Below, one piece after another: positions 1 through 11,780 of a stretch of 64,000 nt of DNA. Location: contig OU342638.1 in NCBI GenBank assembly GCA_910589415.1, positions 35,437,579-35,501,578 on the forward strand, read 5' to 3'. The translations under genes and the position numbers were made by a program. Within the stretch, counting starts at the first letter, position 1. Each line of letters starts with the position of its first letter. The stretch comes from Malachius bipustulatus (lineage: Eukaryota > Arthropoda > Insecta > Coleoptera > Melyridae). The notes below the pieces were generated by a model, which had not been told where the DNA came from, made no database searches, and saw only the letters and a list, made by a program, of their open reading frames with translations.

Positions 1-900
1 TCTACCCAGAATTGTCATCTAGTAAACGACGAACTGAGAATGACGTCATCTATAAAATTAAATTGATGACTAGGCACGTAAAGCGTCTTATTCAAAATGG
101 GCGGCTTTGAATAACAGAACGAGTGGCAAAAAGCTGAAGTTTCTGTCTCAGAATATAAAATAAGGTTCTAAAAAGCGTTTAACCGAAAAAGCGTTTTTCA
201 GGCTTTAAAATGATTTGACAATAAAGGGCGGCTCTAAAAAGCGTATGCTCCAGCTGGGTGTATTCCGAAAGCGTTTTACTAAGAAAAAACAGTTTGACAA
301 AAGAAGCTATAGAAAGCGTCTGAATCGACAGATGCTAAAAGTGCTTTACTCAGAAAAAGCTTCTGGCTCAGAAATATCGACCAAGAAGAATTTTTTCAGA
401 ACTTGTGGAAAATAGAAACATCTATATCAGCATGCGCTTGCGCAGACTATAAAAATGATTTGAAAATAAAGGGCGGCTCTAAAAAGCGTCTGATCCAGCT
501 GGGTGTACTCAGAAATCGTTTTAATAAGAATAAAATAGTTTGAAAGTAAAGGGCGGCTATAAAACCGTCTGATTCATCAGGTATGAAAAGTGCATGACTC
601 AAAAAAAGCTCCTGGCTCAGAAAAATCGATAAAAAATATATTTTTTTCAGAACGAGTGTCAAAATAAGAACATCTGTCTCAGAATACGCTTGCGCAGGTT
701 ATAAAAGTGATTCGACAATAAAGGGCGGCTATAAAAAGCGTCTAACCCAGCTGGGTATAATCAGAAAGCGTTTTACTAAGAAAAAAACAATACTTTGACA
801 ATAAAGGGCGGCTATAAAAAAGCATCTGACTCAGCTGGATGCATTCAGAAAGCGTTGTACTCAGAAATATCATCTTACTCAGAATTTAGGCGACTAAGAA
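1..900. repeat. Degenerate minisatellite with AAAGGGCGGCT core
   Basis: The core AAAGGGCGGCT(C/A)TAAAA followed by AGCGTCTGA and CAGCTGGGTG recurs near 222, 467, 549, 718 and 804, with a weaker copy at about 98. Spacing is irregular: about 83 bp for neighbouring cores and about 246 bp between the two copies carrying GCTTGCGCAG (near 434 and 685). Copies differ by substitutions and small indels, so the array is old. The short open frames here (215-415 plus, 447-662 minus) follow the repeat and are not credible genes. Confidence 0.75.
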
Positions 901-2090
901 ACGCCCATGAGTCAGAATTCTGTCGACCTGACTCAGATTATTGGAAATAAAAATCTTTTCCTCAGAATTATTATTGTTTAGAGTTTCTAGAAGTAGAAAA
1001 TTACAACTTTTAACACATTTATGTAGTTTTTGATGATGAATATTATACAGTGTGTCTATAAAGTTTGGAAAAAAATTATATTGATACAATTAAGTTATTT
1101 GACGTGTCTATAGAAGTCGCTTTGACTTCTGGGTCAATTTGTTTTTTAAAGCTTCTGGCGGTATTATTATGACGTCATTGGTATTGGTTAATGACGTCAT
1201 CATGATGATTTTTTTAACGGCAACCCCCTACTTGTTTTACATCGTTCGTTGGAAAGGTCTTTTCAAGGAGAACGAGAGAATCAGTTTAATAAGGGATAAT
1301 AAAAAAATTAAATAAATAAACCAAATTCCCGAATTATCTTTTTTATGTTCTAGTCTTCTTTTTCGATCTTTTTCATGATTTAAGACAAAATTTAATAAGC
1401 GCATGAATTCGTCGCTTAAATACCTAAGTACTTACTGCATGGTAACCTCGGCCAGTAAGAAGTGTAAATCTACATTTCTGTTCCTTACTTTAATAAAAAA
1501 GCAGCACAGACAATGATTTTAAATCGTGTATAAAACGATTACTTAACGGTCCATTGTCTTTGCATTTTTTTCCCAGCGTTATTTGCAATCCGATTCAATT
1601 ATTATTAAACTTAACTATACCTATAAGTTATACGGTTGATATTTTAACAGCCAATAATCTACTTGCGCAAGATATCATTACATGGACAATAGAGGCATGG
1701 GATAAGTAATATGGCATGTTTATAACTCGTATCGAAATAATCGAGCAATTTTAATGACGTCACGGTTAATCGAGCCGAACAAGTCGAACAGCTCAATCCT
1801 AGATGGCGGTTTGGATCATAATACGCTTAGTTGTATAGATAGATAGACAGAGGAGAGGGTATAAAGTACACTTGGTTGCTTGATGGTCTGTGGATGGATG
1901 GATGGGTTGTAAAGTAAGTGAAAAATGGATAATTTCCGCGCTTCGATGGGCCCGCGAGACGCGTACACAACAATGGTACATTTTAATTGCGTTTTATGGG
2001 TTCATTTTGAAATTTTTATTGAAGCGAGAAGTGGGTAAAGGTGGATTTACATCGTTTTAGATTGGACACTCGAGGCTGCCTCTCTTACAA
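901..2090. other. Single-copy-like AT-rich DNA with scattered TGACGTCA sites
   Basis: No gene is recognisable. Exact TGACGTCA palindromes lie at 1170-1177, 1192-1199 and 1755-1762, and another is at 41-48 inside the first repeat. A (GATG/GGAT)n-like microsatellite is at about 1885-1905. Nothing else stands out. Confidence 0.5.
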
Positions 2091-3060
2091 ACAATCTCTT
2101 CACAAGTTTTTGGTGTTCATCGACGGTTAATGACGAGCTTATGACGTAATAATGACGTCGTAATGGAGACGAAATGTTACTGATCTAAAAAGGACCTAAT
2201 TTCTTGATGTAAAAAAATCATCAACAAATGACCTAAAAACGTTCAAATTATAGACGTCATAATGACGTCAAAAACGTAATAAGGGATGTATTTCATCTCT
2301 GCCATGAAAGAAAGGCTTCTCAATTTGAAGGAATTGAAAAAAAACTACGTTTCGATTTTAAATCTCAAATTATACATAAATATGACGTTATAATAGTCAA
2401 GATGAGAATAGTCAATTCACGTCTCTTTGCCGTCATTAGTTGGCTGTTTTTAATTACGTGAATTATTCGATATGAAACGATGTGATTTAGACGTCACTTA
2501 TAGGTTACTGACGTCAGAAAACCATTTTTGTTTTAAAACCGGGGTACAGTCAAATTATTTGATCACTCAGCCATTTTTTTTTTGCTCTGCTAGTATAAAG
2601 GGGTTTCGTTAATCAGTGCATCAGTGCAGAAAATTGTTCTCAAGATTTTTTGTTCAATTTCATTGAAAAAAAAGTTTTCCCTGAAGTTGCTGACGTCAGC
2701 ACTCAATTATGACTAAAATATGACGTTAAAATCACCTGAATCATACCTGCTTATTGGGGAGATTTTTTTTTTTGAGATTTTCGTGAAAATTTGTTCTTAT
2801 GATTCGTTTAAGTGTTACAGATCAAAGAGGAAATTTATTGACGTAAAAAACACCAAAAATTACGTAAAAACATCCAAATTAATGACGTCAGAATGACGTA
2901 AAAATACGTTTCATGCCGTGAAGAAGGATTTCTCAAATTGATTTTCTTCAAGCATTTAAAAAATAAATTACTTTCCAAATTTTTGATTTTAAATTCCACG
3001 TAAATACTACCAATAAATGACGTTAAAATCACGTCACTCACTCCGACGTGCTGCAAAGTA
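2091..3060. repeat. Two diverged ~620-bp repeats rich in TGACGT
   Basis: The stretch around 2176-2400 is partly repeated at about 2805-3040. Shared features in the same order are a GTTAC(T/A)GATC word, TTGA(T/C)GTAAAAAA, ATTA..GACGTCA, a TTTCAT(C/G)..GCC(A/G)TGAA block, a run of A/T, and ATGACGTTA. Exact TGACGTCA occurs at 2263-2270, 2509-2516, 2691-2698 (inside the longer palindrome GCTGACGTCAGC) and 2883-2890. The duplication is old and gapped. Confidence 0.55.
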
Positions 3061-3135
3061 TCCCGTTTCCCGGGGAAGAAATCTTGAAACTTTCAGAGAT
3101 GCTAGACTCTTGAGCAGGTACTTACTCGTTGCCAT

Positions 3136-3960
3136 CGTTTAAAATCGAGCCGACCGAAGTCGTTCAAAATTAAGCCGATCTGAGTTTGTCAAAAATGAGC
3201 CGACATAAGTCGTTCAAAATTTGGCTGACGTGAGTGGTTCAAAATCTGAGTCGTTCAAAATCGAGCTGTATTTGAAAAATTATCCAGGCCAGCTCTATTA
3301 AACTAGTTAGGTCAGATCTGTTTAGAACGATTCATGTCTGTTCGATTATATGAACGACTTTGGTCGTATAATTAATCAAAATTGAGCCAAATTCGAAGCG
3401 TTATTCTCGAAATCGAAAAGTAGATTCGAAAATTACCGTGATCGAAAGCCTCCTTAATGGAATTTTCAAAACCCGCCTGCTCGAGGGCATTCTCTTTAAG
3501 GAGCTGTCGACGTTCTGACATGAAAAATAGCACCCAAGAATTGCTAAGAAAGCATTATATGTAGCTACAAAACTTTTTTTTTTAATTACGCCAAAAGTGT
3601 GATTTTTTCCGAAAACTATTCGAAATTATGAAAAATGAAATGGTTTCTAGTTTTTAATTCATTGCCTGCCTCATAACCTGAAGAGTCGTTCAAAATTGAG
3701 TTCAAAATTTTTGTTTAAATTTAAATTTTCATTAAGAAATTGTGCCATTTTAGTGATGTTAAAATAATTTTTCCTAATTTATAAGGTGACCAGATGTTTA
3801 TGAAATTTTTTAATTTCGCAGACTTTCTCGCTCACTAAGCTCTTGATGCCTAAGCTCTCTCTCTCTACGCTGTGACCTGAGTCGTCCAAAATTGAGCTGA
3901 CCGGGATATAATGTTGCTATTGTTGCATTGGACGATTTAGGTTAGTTCGATTTTGAACGA
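3136..3960 (-). repeat. Decayed array of the TTTTGAACGA short satellite, reverse orientation
   Basis: Between 3136 and 3345 the word GTCGTTCAAAAT(C/T) followed by (G)AGC(C/T)GA recurs about every 24-27 bp. This is the reverse complement of the monomer seen at 6240-6965. Single remnants follow up to about 3960 (for example around 3685 and 3880-3960). Homology to the other arrays is direct in the sequence. The interval 3350-3880 otherwise holds only AT-rich filler. Confidence 0.7.
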
Positions 3961-5440
3961 CCAGAAAAATTTTAGACAATTATTCTTCCAAGTGGAACTG
4001 TTGCTGCTCTATACGCAACCGGAGTTGATAAAAAATAAAAAACGACACTATAAGCCAGACCGTTAATTTCCATTCCTCTATGATGGCGAGACATTAGTAC
4101 AATTATCGTTCAATTATAATAAGAGAATCCCCCATTATGCGTGTAAAATGATTAGAGTGTTCCCTTTTGATTAATTGTATTTTAGTAGGTAGGTACTAAG
4201 TAGTAATTCATTCAGTGAGTAATAATAATTCTATATGCCCACATGGTGTATAATATAAGTGTTGTGGGTCCCGCCTCTGGAGCTGAAGCATTATTTTAAC
4301 GAACTTATTGTTTCGTGGGCCAAATAGTAAGTAGATTTAATTCATTCATATGTTTATACAGCCGACAGAGGGCCCAGCGACTATGGGCCAAGGTAAATAA
4401 GGGTCCGAACGGGGATAAATAATAAAACGTTTCGCAATGGTGTTTTCAAGAATTGACCTCTGGTCATTGTGAGACCGCAAAATTGAACAATGGCGGGTTT
4501 GCTATGTCAACAAGGCGTCGCTTTCTCCTGACCTGTGTTTAACTACAAGGAGTTACCAGTATTTGTTGATTAATTAATTAATTAATATCAGGAAATGGCA
4601 CATGGTCGGAATTGTGATGGTCGTTCTCTCTCTCCGTGTCGGTCGGTGTCGGAAAACTCTCGGACTGAAATTTTATTCTCCTATTAAATTCTGCCCCCAC
4701 TCGGTATTATGCTCGTATTTCTTCGGCGAGCACCTGAAAGATTTATGGCGAATTTTCCGAGTCGATCTTAACTGAAAACTCGCGGGTGTGTTCCTCTTTT
4801 GACACGTGTAAATTTAGCGGCTGTATTTTTCTTCGCGGCTGATGCGCGGAGGGAGGACTGTGTATCGCATTTCCCGGGAATTCACATCTAAACCTCCATA
4901 TTTATTGTCACTTTCGAAAATGGGCTTTAATTTTTCAACGTTCTCCACCCCTGCCTAATATGTGCATGTAAGTCTGCGATATATATTTTTATATATCGGG
5001 GGTGGTTCTTATTTTCGCAATTTGCTTCATTTAAATGAGCCCGCTATAGAGCGTTTCTCGAAATTATGATGAGAAACATTATGTTTGATGCTGCGAAAAC
5101 CTTACCATACTTTTTCTACCTAACAATTTGTTGCCGATTCACTCACAACGCTGTCACCGCAAATTTATCAGAATCATAGAAGATAACGTGGCCATTTATA
5201 TCACGTAATTATAGAACAAGCGTCTAGAATATTTCTACCAACTCGAATTGCATAATTATATAAATTAACTAGAAATAAATACTAGTATTAAGCTAAAGTA
5301 TAAATAAATAACTAGTATGTTGTGTGAGAAAATAACTATAATTTTGATCCACTTGGGTCAGCGCCATTTTTAACTACAACTTTTGAATAATCCACCATTT
5401 TGAATATTTCAATTTCACCGCGCCCAGTTGACAAAAAAGA
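3961..5440. other. Single-copy-like intergenic DNA
   Basis: I see no open frame or RNA gene of substance. The stretch contains TAATTAATTAATTAAT at about 4570-4590 and a GC-richer part at 4780-4880. A sequence at about 5205-5275 (CTAGAATATTT then CTCG(A/G)ATTGCAT) has a diverged copy near 23540-23580, so part of it is a dispersed repeat. Confidence 0.4.
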
Positions 5441-6235
5441 CAGACCTGGGCTATGGTAAGAAATTCCGTCCAGAGGTTTCCTCTTAAGGGAGCTCAAACC
5501 AAACCTCGCCCCCCACCTCCCACTGTCCCAAACGTGGGGGCGTTTGCCTCTAGCCTCTCTCCATGATTACTTCGATAAGTCCTCGGAAAAAAACACTCGT
5601 TTGGGACAGTCAAAAGGGTCTACCGGAGCGGTCACCCTGGGTGGAGACACCATCCCAGGGTGATGTGCGGGACTGTAGATAGGACGAAGACGTTTTGGCA
5701 GGTTTAGGAGACATATTAGGCAAGTAAGCACTAGCAGAACGATCTTCCCATCGCTTGTCTGGTAATGTCTAGATTGCCTACAAATGTTTCTCTCTCTCAC
5801 ATCTCCTGTTAGCGATGTCGATACCTGCAGGCTTTTGAAAGCAACAAATCTTGGGGGTACGAAGCTGTCCCTCCACGGCTTCTTATTTTCGTGAAGGAAG
5901 ATGTTCGAAACAGTAGCTCACTAACAGTAGTCGAGGTCACCAATTTTGGTGAGAGAAAGGTTGTTTTCAGTAATTGCATTCGTTTATCGTGTGGCGTCTA
6001 CCCACCTACCTCTCGCTTGAGTAGGGGGATGGAAAAAGGACAACCTCAAAGGAGGCAGTGCTTGTTTTAGCGGGCATGATCCCCCTACACTTACTAGCGA
6101 AGAGAGATTAGAGCTCCATCAATTGCAGAAAGTTGCTAATGCACACAAACGAGAAAAAAGGAAGAACACAATCGAGGAAAAGGCAAAGGGGATGAGAACG
6201 CTGTCCGTGAAGGATTTCACTCCTATATTAAAAAA
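5441..6235. other. GC-richer block with short inverted repeats; possible decayed coding DNA
   Basis: Two clean inverted repeats are visible: ACTGTCCCAAACG (5522-5534) with its complement at 5598-5610, and CACCCTGGG (5633-5641) with CCCAGGGTG (5654-5662). On the plus strand a stop-free frame runs from about 5813 to 6070 (86 codons, no good start). A second frame, from about 6019 to 6235, overlaps it and is rich in Lys, Glu and Arg. Composition is protein-like and unlike the neighbouring satellite. It may be the remains of an old transposon ORF, but I recognise no domain. Confidence 0.3.
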
Positions 6236-6970
6236 AAATTGAACGATTTAGGTCAGGTCGATTTTGAATGACCTAAGTCAGCTCCATTTTGAAAAAAATT
6301 AGGTCAGCTGAATATTGAACGATTTAAGTCAGCTCCATTTTGAACGATTTAGACAAGTCGATTTTGAATGACTTAAGTCAGCTCCATTTTCAAAAAAATA
6401 CGCCAGCTGAATATTGAACGATTTAAGTCAGCTCCATTTTGAACGGTTTAGGTCAGCTCGATTTTGAATGATTTTAGTCAGCTCCCTTTTGAACGATTTA
6501 GGTCAGCTCGATTTTGAATGATTTTAGTCAGCTCCCTTTTAAACGATTTAGGTCAGGTCGATTTTGAATGACCTAAGTCAGCTCCATTTTCAAAAAAATA
6601 GGCCAGCTGAATTTTGAACGATTTAAGTCAGCTCCATTCTTAACTATTTCGGTCAGCTCGACTTTGGACGACTTAAGTAAGCAACATTTTGAACGATTTA
6701 GGTTAGCAGAATTTTCAGTGACTTAGGTCAGCTCCATTTTAAACGATTTAGGTCAGCTCGATTTTGAATGATTTTAGTCAGCTCCATTTGGAAAAAAGTA
6801 GGTTAGCTGGATTTCGAATGAGTTAAGTGAGCTCCATTTTGGACGACTTAGGTCAGCTCGATTTTGAACGACTTAGGTCAGCTCCATTTTGAACGATTTA
6901 GGTCAGTTAAATTTTGAATGAAAGTTTTGAACCACTCGGATCAGCTCCACATTGAATGATTAAATGACTC
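6236..6970 (+). repeat. Short tandem satellite, TTTTGAACGAYTTAGGTCAGCTC monomer family
   Basis: About 27 monomers of 24-28 bp alternate between two variants, TTTTGAACGATTTAGGTCAG and TTTTGAATGACTTAAGTCAG, giving a ~52-bp dimer in places. The array is interrupted by small A-rich insertions (GAAAAAAATA). The same family occurs reversed at 3136-3960, as a sister array at 20150-21165, and as fragments near 11720-11780, 14610-14880, 25280 and 51640-52290. Confidence 0.85.
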
Positions 6971-8220
6971 AGTCAATTTTTTTGGGATCGATTCAGGAAA
7001 TAATAATCATTCGTCTAACTCTTCGCTTTTTTGAATCTCATCAACTCTCTATAAGAAAAAAGTTCCCATGAAGCTCGATTGTATCCACTGACACCAACAC
7101 CAACACCAACGACTCTTATTCAATCAAACGACGTTCCTCCTCGCATTATAGAATGAAATCGCATACCATGCCGCTGTTATAAAATTAATGTATGAGTACT
7201 AATTTAAATTGTCCTTTTATTAGACCAGCTCTAGTTATTCGGTTGAGTTTTCGAGTCATTGATTCATTATGCTGATTCTTGTTATAAAGACAACTTGCAA
7301 CCCCTACGAAGGGGTACGACATGTAGAACAATCTGGAATAATGTATGCAAGAATCTTTTGCATATAGATTTTGCATATTATACTATGAGACCTGATTAAA
7401 AGCTTGAATGCACCTTTAAAGAGAATCGAAACGAGTTTGGTGGGAACGTCCAAAGCAATCGATCGAATCGGCGATTTTATAATTAGCCATGCATGATGGT
7501 TGAAAAAATACCTACACCCAATTTTTCCCTTTTTTTACCTACTCATAAGGAGTGAAAATATTCACTCTTCAGTTATTAAATTCCCGATGGGCGCATTTGC
7601 GGGCCAACTTTCAGAACTACATCCAAAAGCGATCTCTTCCATTATTAAAACAACATTAATTAAGGTAAACTTGGGTAAAGGGTCCGATATTTCCCTGTCG
7701 CCAGATCTAAGAGCAGCTGTTATTAAAACCCTCGAGCATAAGAAGTCCCGACACTCGAAGGGCATCATCTGCGATAACGATCCACATCTGTTACTACTTA
7801 ACCCTTCCCTCTCGATAACAAAAGGAATAATTCCGAAATTAAAATCCACGGCCGCCAATAGATAATTAACATAACTCGGGCGTTATAGATAAAAGGGTGG
7901 TGGCTCGTACGTGTACTAGAGTTTATTTGCATACGTTCAACAATGCGAATTTGTCTTGAATTTAATAAGGGTGTATGGGAATGATCGGGAATACTTCTTG
8001 CGCGGTGTCAAATGACGCGAAAACTCGCATAACAACACGATTGTTTGAGGGATGTAAATCAAAAGGTACTGATTAGGACGGGGCTTACAACTCGCGTGAA
8101 CTAGTTTTGTGAGAAGGATAACGGTTAAAATTGCCCGATCGTTATTGTATCTTCTATTATAGGTAATAATTAGAAATTGTATCTGTTTTATTGTATTTGT
8201 TAATATTTGAAGTCGCTTTT
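6971..8220. other. Single-copy-like DNA, with one region open on both strands
   Basis: A short (CAACAC)n run is at about 7080-7110. Between 7562 and 7860 both strands lack stops in one frame (plus 7500-7865 and minus 7562-7858), but both proposed frames depend on non-ATG starts or have no recognisable domain. The block contains several ATTATTAAAA(C) words and is GC-richer than its surroundings. A conserved non-coding element or an exon fragment are both possible; neither is shown. Confidence 0.35.
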
Positions 8221-8229
8221 AAGTCTCTT

Positions 8230-11200
8230 TTGTTAATATTTCAAGTTTATGAGTTTTCCACTGATCTCATTAAATTCACTCGTGAGTTTAATCAGCGTTG
8301 AAGAGAGGTGGCGAAAATACCCCCCATGGAAGAAGATTTCGATAACCGTGGCAAATTTGGTTGTTCTGACCCCTCTTTTGACAGTGTCCTGTGCAAGCAA
8401 ACCTCTTCTTTTTTCTCTTTCGGTTATATTTGAAATTTGTGAGTTTTCCACTAATCTCATTTAATTCACTCATGACGTTTATCAGCGTTGAGTAGAAAAA
8501 CGCCGAAAATACACCTCCATGGAAGAATATTTTGACGGCCGTGACAAGTTTGGGTGTTCTGACCCCTCTTTTGACAGTGTCCTGTGCAAGCAAACCTCTT
8601 CTTTTTTCTCTTTCGGTTATATTTGAAATTTGCGAGTTTTCCACTAATCTCATTTAATTCACTCATGACGTTTATCAGCGTTGAGTAGAAAAACGCCGAA
8701 AATACACCTCCATGGAAGAATATTTTGACGGCCGTGACAAGTTTGGGTGTTCTGACCCCTCTTTTGACAGTGTCCTGTGCAAGCAAACCTCTTCTTTTTT
8801 CTCTTTCGGTTATATTTGAAATTTGTGAGTTTTCCACTAATCTCATTTAATTCACTCCTGACATTTATCAGCGTTGAGTAGAAAAACGCCGAAAATACAC
8901 CTCCATGGAAGAATATTTTGACAGCCGTGACAAGTTTGGGTGTTCTGACCCCTCTTTTGACAGTATTCTGTGCAAGCAAACCTCTTCTTTTTTCTCTTTC
9001 GGTTATATTTGAAATTTGTGAGTTTTCCACTAATCTCGTTTAATTCACTCATGACGTTTATCAGCGTTGAGTAGAAAAACGCCGAAAATACACCTCCATG
9101 GAAGAATATTTTGACAGCCGTGACAAGTTTGGGTGTTCTGACCCCTCTTTTGACAGTGCAAGCAAACCTCTTCTTTTTTCTCTTTCGGTTATATTTGAAA
9201 TTTGCGAGTTTTCCACTAATCTCATTTAATTCACTCATGACGTTTATCAGCGTTGAGTAGAAAAACGCCGAAAATACACCTCCATGGAAGAATATTTTGA
9301 CAGCCGTGACAAGTTTGGGTGTTCTGACCCCTCTTTTGACAGTGTCCTGTGCAAGCAAACCTCTTCTTTTTTCTCTTTCGGTTCTATTTGAAATTTGTGA
9401 GTTTTCCACTAATCTCATTTAATTCACTCCTGACGTTTATCAGCGTTGAGTAGAAAAACGCCGAAAATACACCTCCATGGAAGAATATTTTGACAGCCGT
9501 GACAAGTTTGGGTGTTCTGACCCCTCTTTTGACAGTATTCTGTGCAAGCAAACCTCTTCTTTTTTCTCTTTCGGTTATATTTGCAATTTATGAGTTTTCC
9601 ACTAATCTCATTTAATTCACTCATTACGTTTATCAGCGTTGAGTAGAAAAACGCCGAAAATACCCCTCCATGGAAGAAGATTTCGATAGCCATGGCAAAT
9701 TTGGTTGTTCTGACCCCTCTTTTGACAGTGTCCTGTGCAAGCAAACCTCTTTTTTTGTCTTTCGGTTCTATTTGAAATTTGTGAGTTTTCCACTAATCTC
9801 ATTTAATTCACTCATTACGTTTATCAGCGTTGAGTATAAAAACGCCGAAAATACCCCTCCATGGAAGAAGATTTCGACAGCCGTGACAAGTTTGGGGGTT
9901 CTGACCCCTCTTTTGACAGTGTCCTGTGCAAGCAAACCTCTTCTTTTTTCTCTTTCGGTTATATTTGAAATTTGTGAGTTTTCCACTAATCTCGTTTTAT
10001 TCATTCATGACGTTTATCAGCGCTGAGTAAAGAAGTGCCGAAAATACCCCTCCATGGAAGAAGATTTCGATAGCCATGGCAAATTTGGTTGTTCTGACCC
10101 CTCTTTTGACAGTGTCCTGTGCAAGCAAACCTCTTTTTTTGTCTTTCGGTTCTATTTGAAATTTGTGAGTTTTCCACTAATCTCATTTAATTCACTCATT
10201 ACGTTTATCAGCGTTGAGTAGAAAAACGCCGAAAATACCCCTCCATGGAAGAAGATTTCGACAGCCGTGACAAGTTTGGGGGTTCTGACCCCTCTTTTGA
10301 CAGTGTCCTGTGCAAGCAAACCTCTTCTTTTTTCTCTTTCGGTTATATTTGAAATTTGTGAGTTTTCCACTAATCTCGTTTTATTCATTCATGACGTTTA
10401 TCAGCGCTGAGTAAAGAAGTGCCAAAAATACCCCTCCATGGAAGAAGATTTTGACAGCCGTGACAAGTTTGGTTGTTCTGACCCCTCTTTTGACAGTGTC
10501 CTGTGCAAGCAAACCTCTTTTTTTGTCTTTCGGTTCTATTTGAAATTTGTGAGTTTTCCACTAATCTCATTTAATTCACTCATTACGTTTATCAGCGTTG
10601 AGTAGAAAAACGCCGAAAATACCCCTCCATGGAAGAAGATTTCGACAGCCGTGACAAGTTTGGGGGTTCTGACCCCTCTTTTGACAGTGTCCTGTGCAAG
10701 CAAACCTCTTCTTTTTTCTCTTTCGGTTACATTTGAAATTTGTGAGTTTTCCACTAATCTCGTTTTATTCATTCATGACGTTTATCAGCGCTGAGTAAAG
10801 AAGTGCCAAAAATACCCCTCCATGGAAGAAGATTTTGACAGCCGTGACAAGTTTGGTTGTTCTGACCCCTCTTTTGACAGTGTCCTGTGCAAGCAAACCT
10901 CTTTTTTTGTCTTTCGGTTCTATTTGAAATTTGTGAGTTTTCCACTAATCTCATTTAATTCACTCATTACGTTTATCAGCGTTGAGTAGAAAAACGCCGA
11001 AAATACCCCTCCATGGAAGAAGATTTCGACAGCCGTGACAAGTTTGGGGGTTCTGACCCCTCTTTTGACAGTGTCCTGTGCAAGCAAACCTCTTCTTTTT
11101 TCTCTTTCGGTTACATTTGAAATTTGTGAGTTTTCCACTAATCTCGTTTTATTCACTCATGACGTTTATCAGCGCTGAGTAAAGAAGTGCCAAAAATACC

Positions 11201-11500
11201 CCTCCATGGAAGAAGATTTTGACAGCCGTGACAAGTTTGGTTGTTCTGACCCCTCTTTTGACAGTGTCCTGTGCAAGCAAACCTCTTCTTTTTTCTCTTT
11301 CGGTTATATTTGAAATTTATGAGTTTTCCACTAATCTCGTTTTATTCATTCATGACGTTTATCAGCGCTGAGTAAAGAAGTGCCAAAAATACCCCTCCAT
11401 GGAAGAAGATTTTGACAGCCGTGACAAGTTTGGGTGTTCTGACCCCTCTTCTGACAGTGTCCTATTATGCAAATCCCTCCTTTTTTTCTCTTTCATTAAT
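8230..11500. repeat. ~192-bp satellite array, about 17 monomers, partly organised as a 384-bp dimer
   Basis: Landmarks in each monomer are GAGTTTTCCACTAATCTC, TTTATCAGCG(T/C)TGAGTA, CTCCATGGAAGAA, TGACAAGTTTGG, TTCTGACCCCTCTTTTGACAG and CAAGCAAACCTCTT. From 8230 to about 9600 successive monomers are 191-193 bp apart and of one type. One of them, near 9158, lacks 8 bp of the TGTCCTGT stretch. From about 9600 to 11160 two variants alternate: one has TTTTTTTGTCTTTCGGTTC, the other CTTTTTTCTCTTTCGGTTA. Corresponding points then repeat every 384 bp (10001, 10385, 10769). Open frames inside are side effects of the repeat. Confidence 0.95.
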
Positions 11501-11780
11501 AATGGAAATTTGTGCGTTTCCCACTAATCTCAGTCATTTCACTTGTGAATTCTATCAGCGTTGAAGAGAAGTGTCCAAAATACCCCTCCACGAAAAGAAA
11601 ATTTTGATAGCCCTGACAAGTTTGAGTTTGGATGTTCTGACTCCTCTTCTGGCAGTAGTGTCCCAAACCGTACGCTTTGGGGAATCTGTTTTATATTTTG
11701 TCCAAGTGTTGTCGGCTCGAGTTGACCCCAGTGGCCCAAAATTCAGACGACCAGTTCAAAATTCAGGTTAGCTTATTTTG
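11501..11780. repeat. Decayed edge of the 192-bp satellite
   Basis: One and a half divergent monomers (CCACTAATCTCAGT, ATCAGCGTTGAAGAG, CTGACTCCTCTTCTGGCAG) show the usual decay at an array margin. They run into a fragment of the GTTCAAAATTCAG short satellite at about 11720-11780. Confidence 0.65.

Noticed and set aside
8233..11156. Many overlapping minus-strand open frames of 61-188 codons (MRLVENSQISN..-type)
   Set aside because: They restart in each satellite monomer, change frame because the monomer is not a multiple of three, and use the repeat's own stop pattern. Nothing indicates translation.
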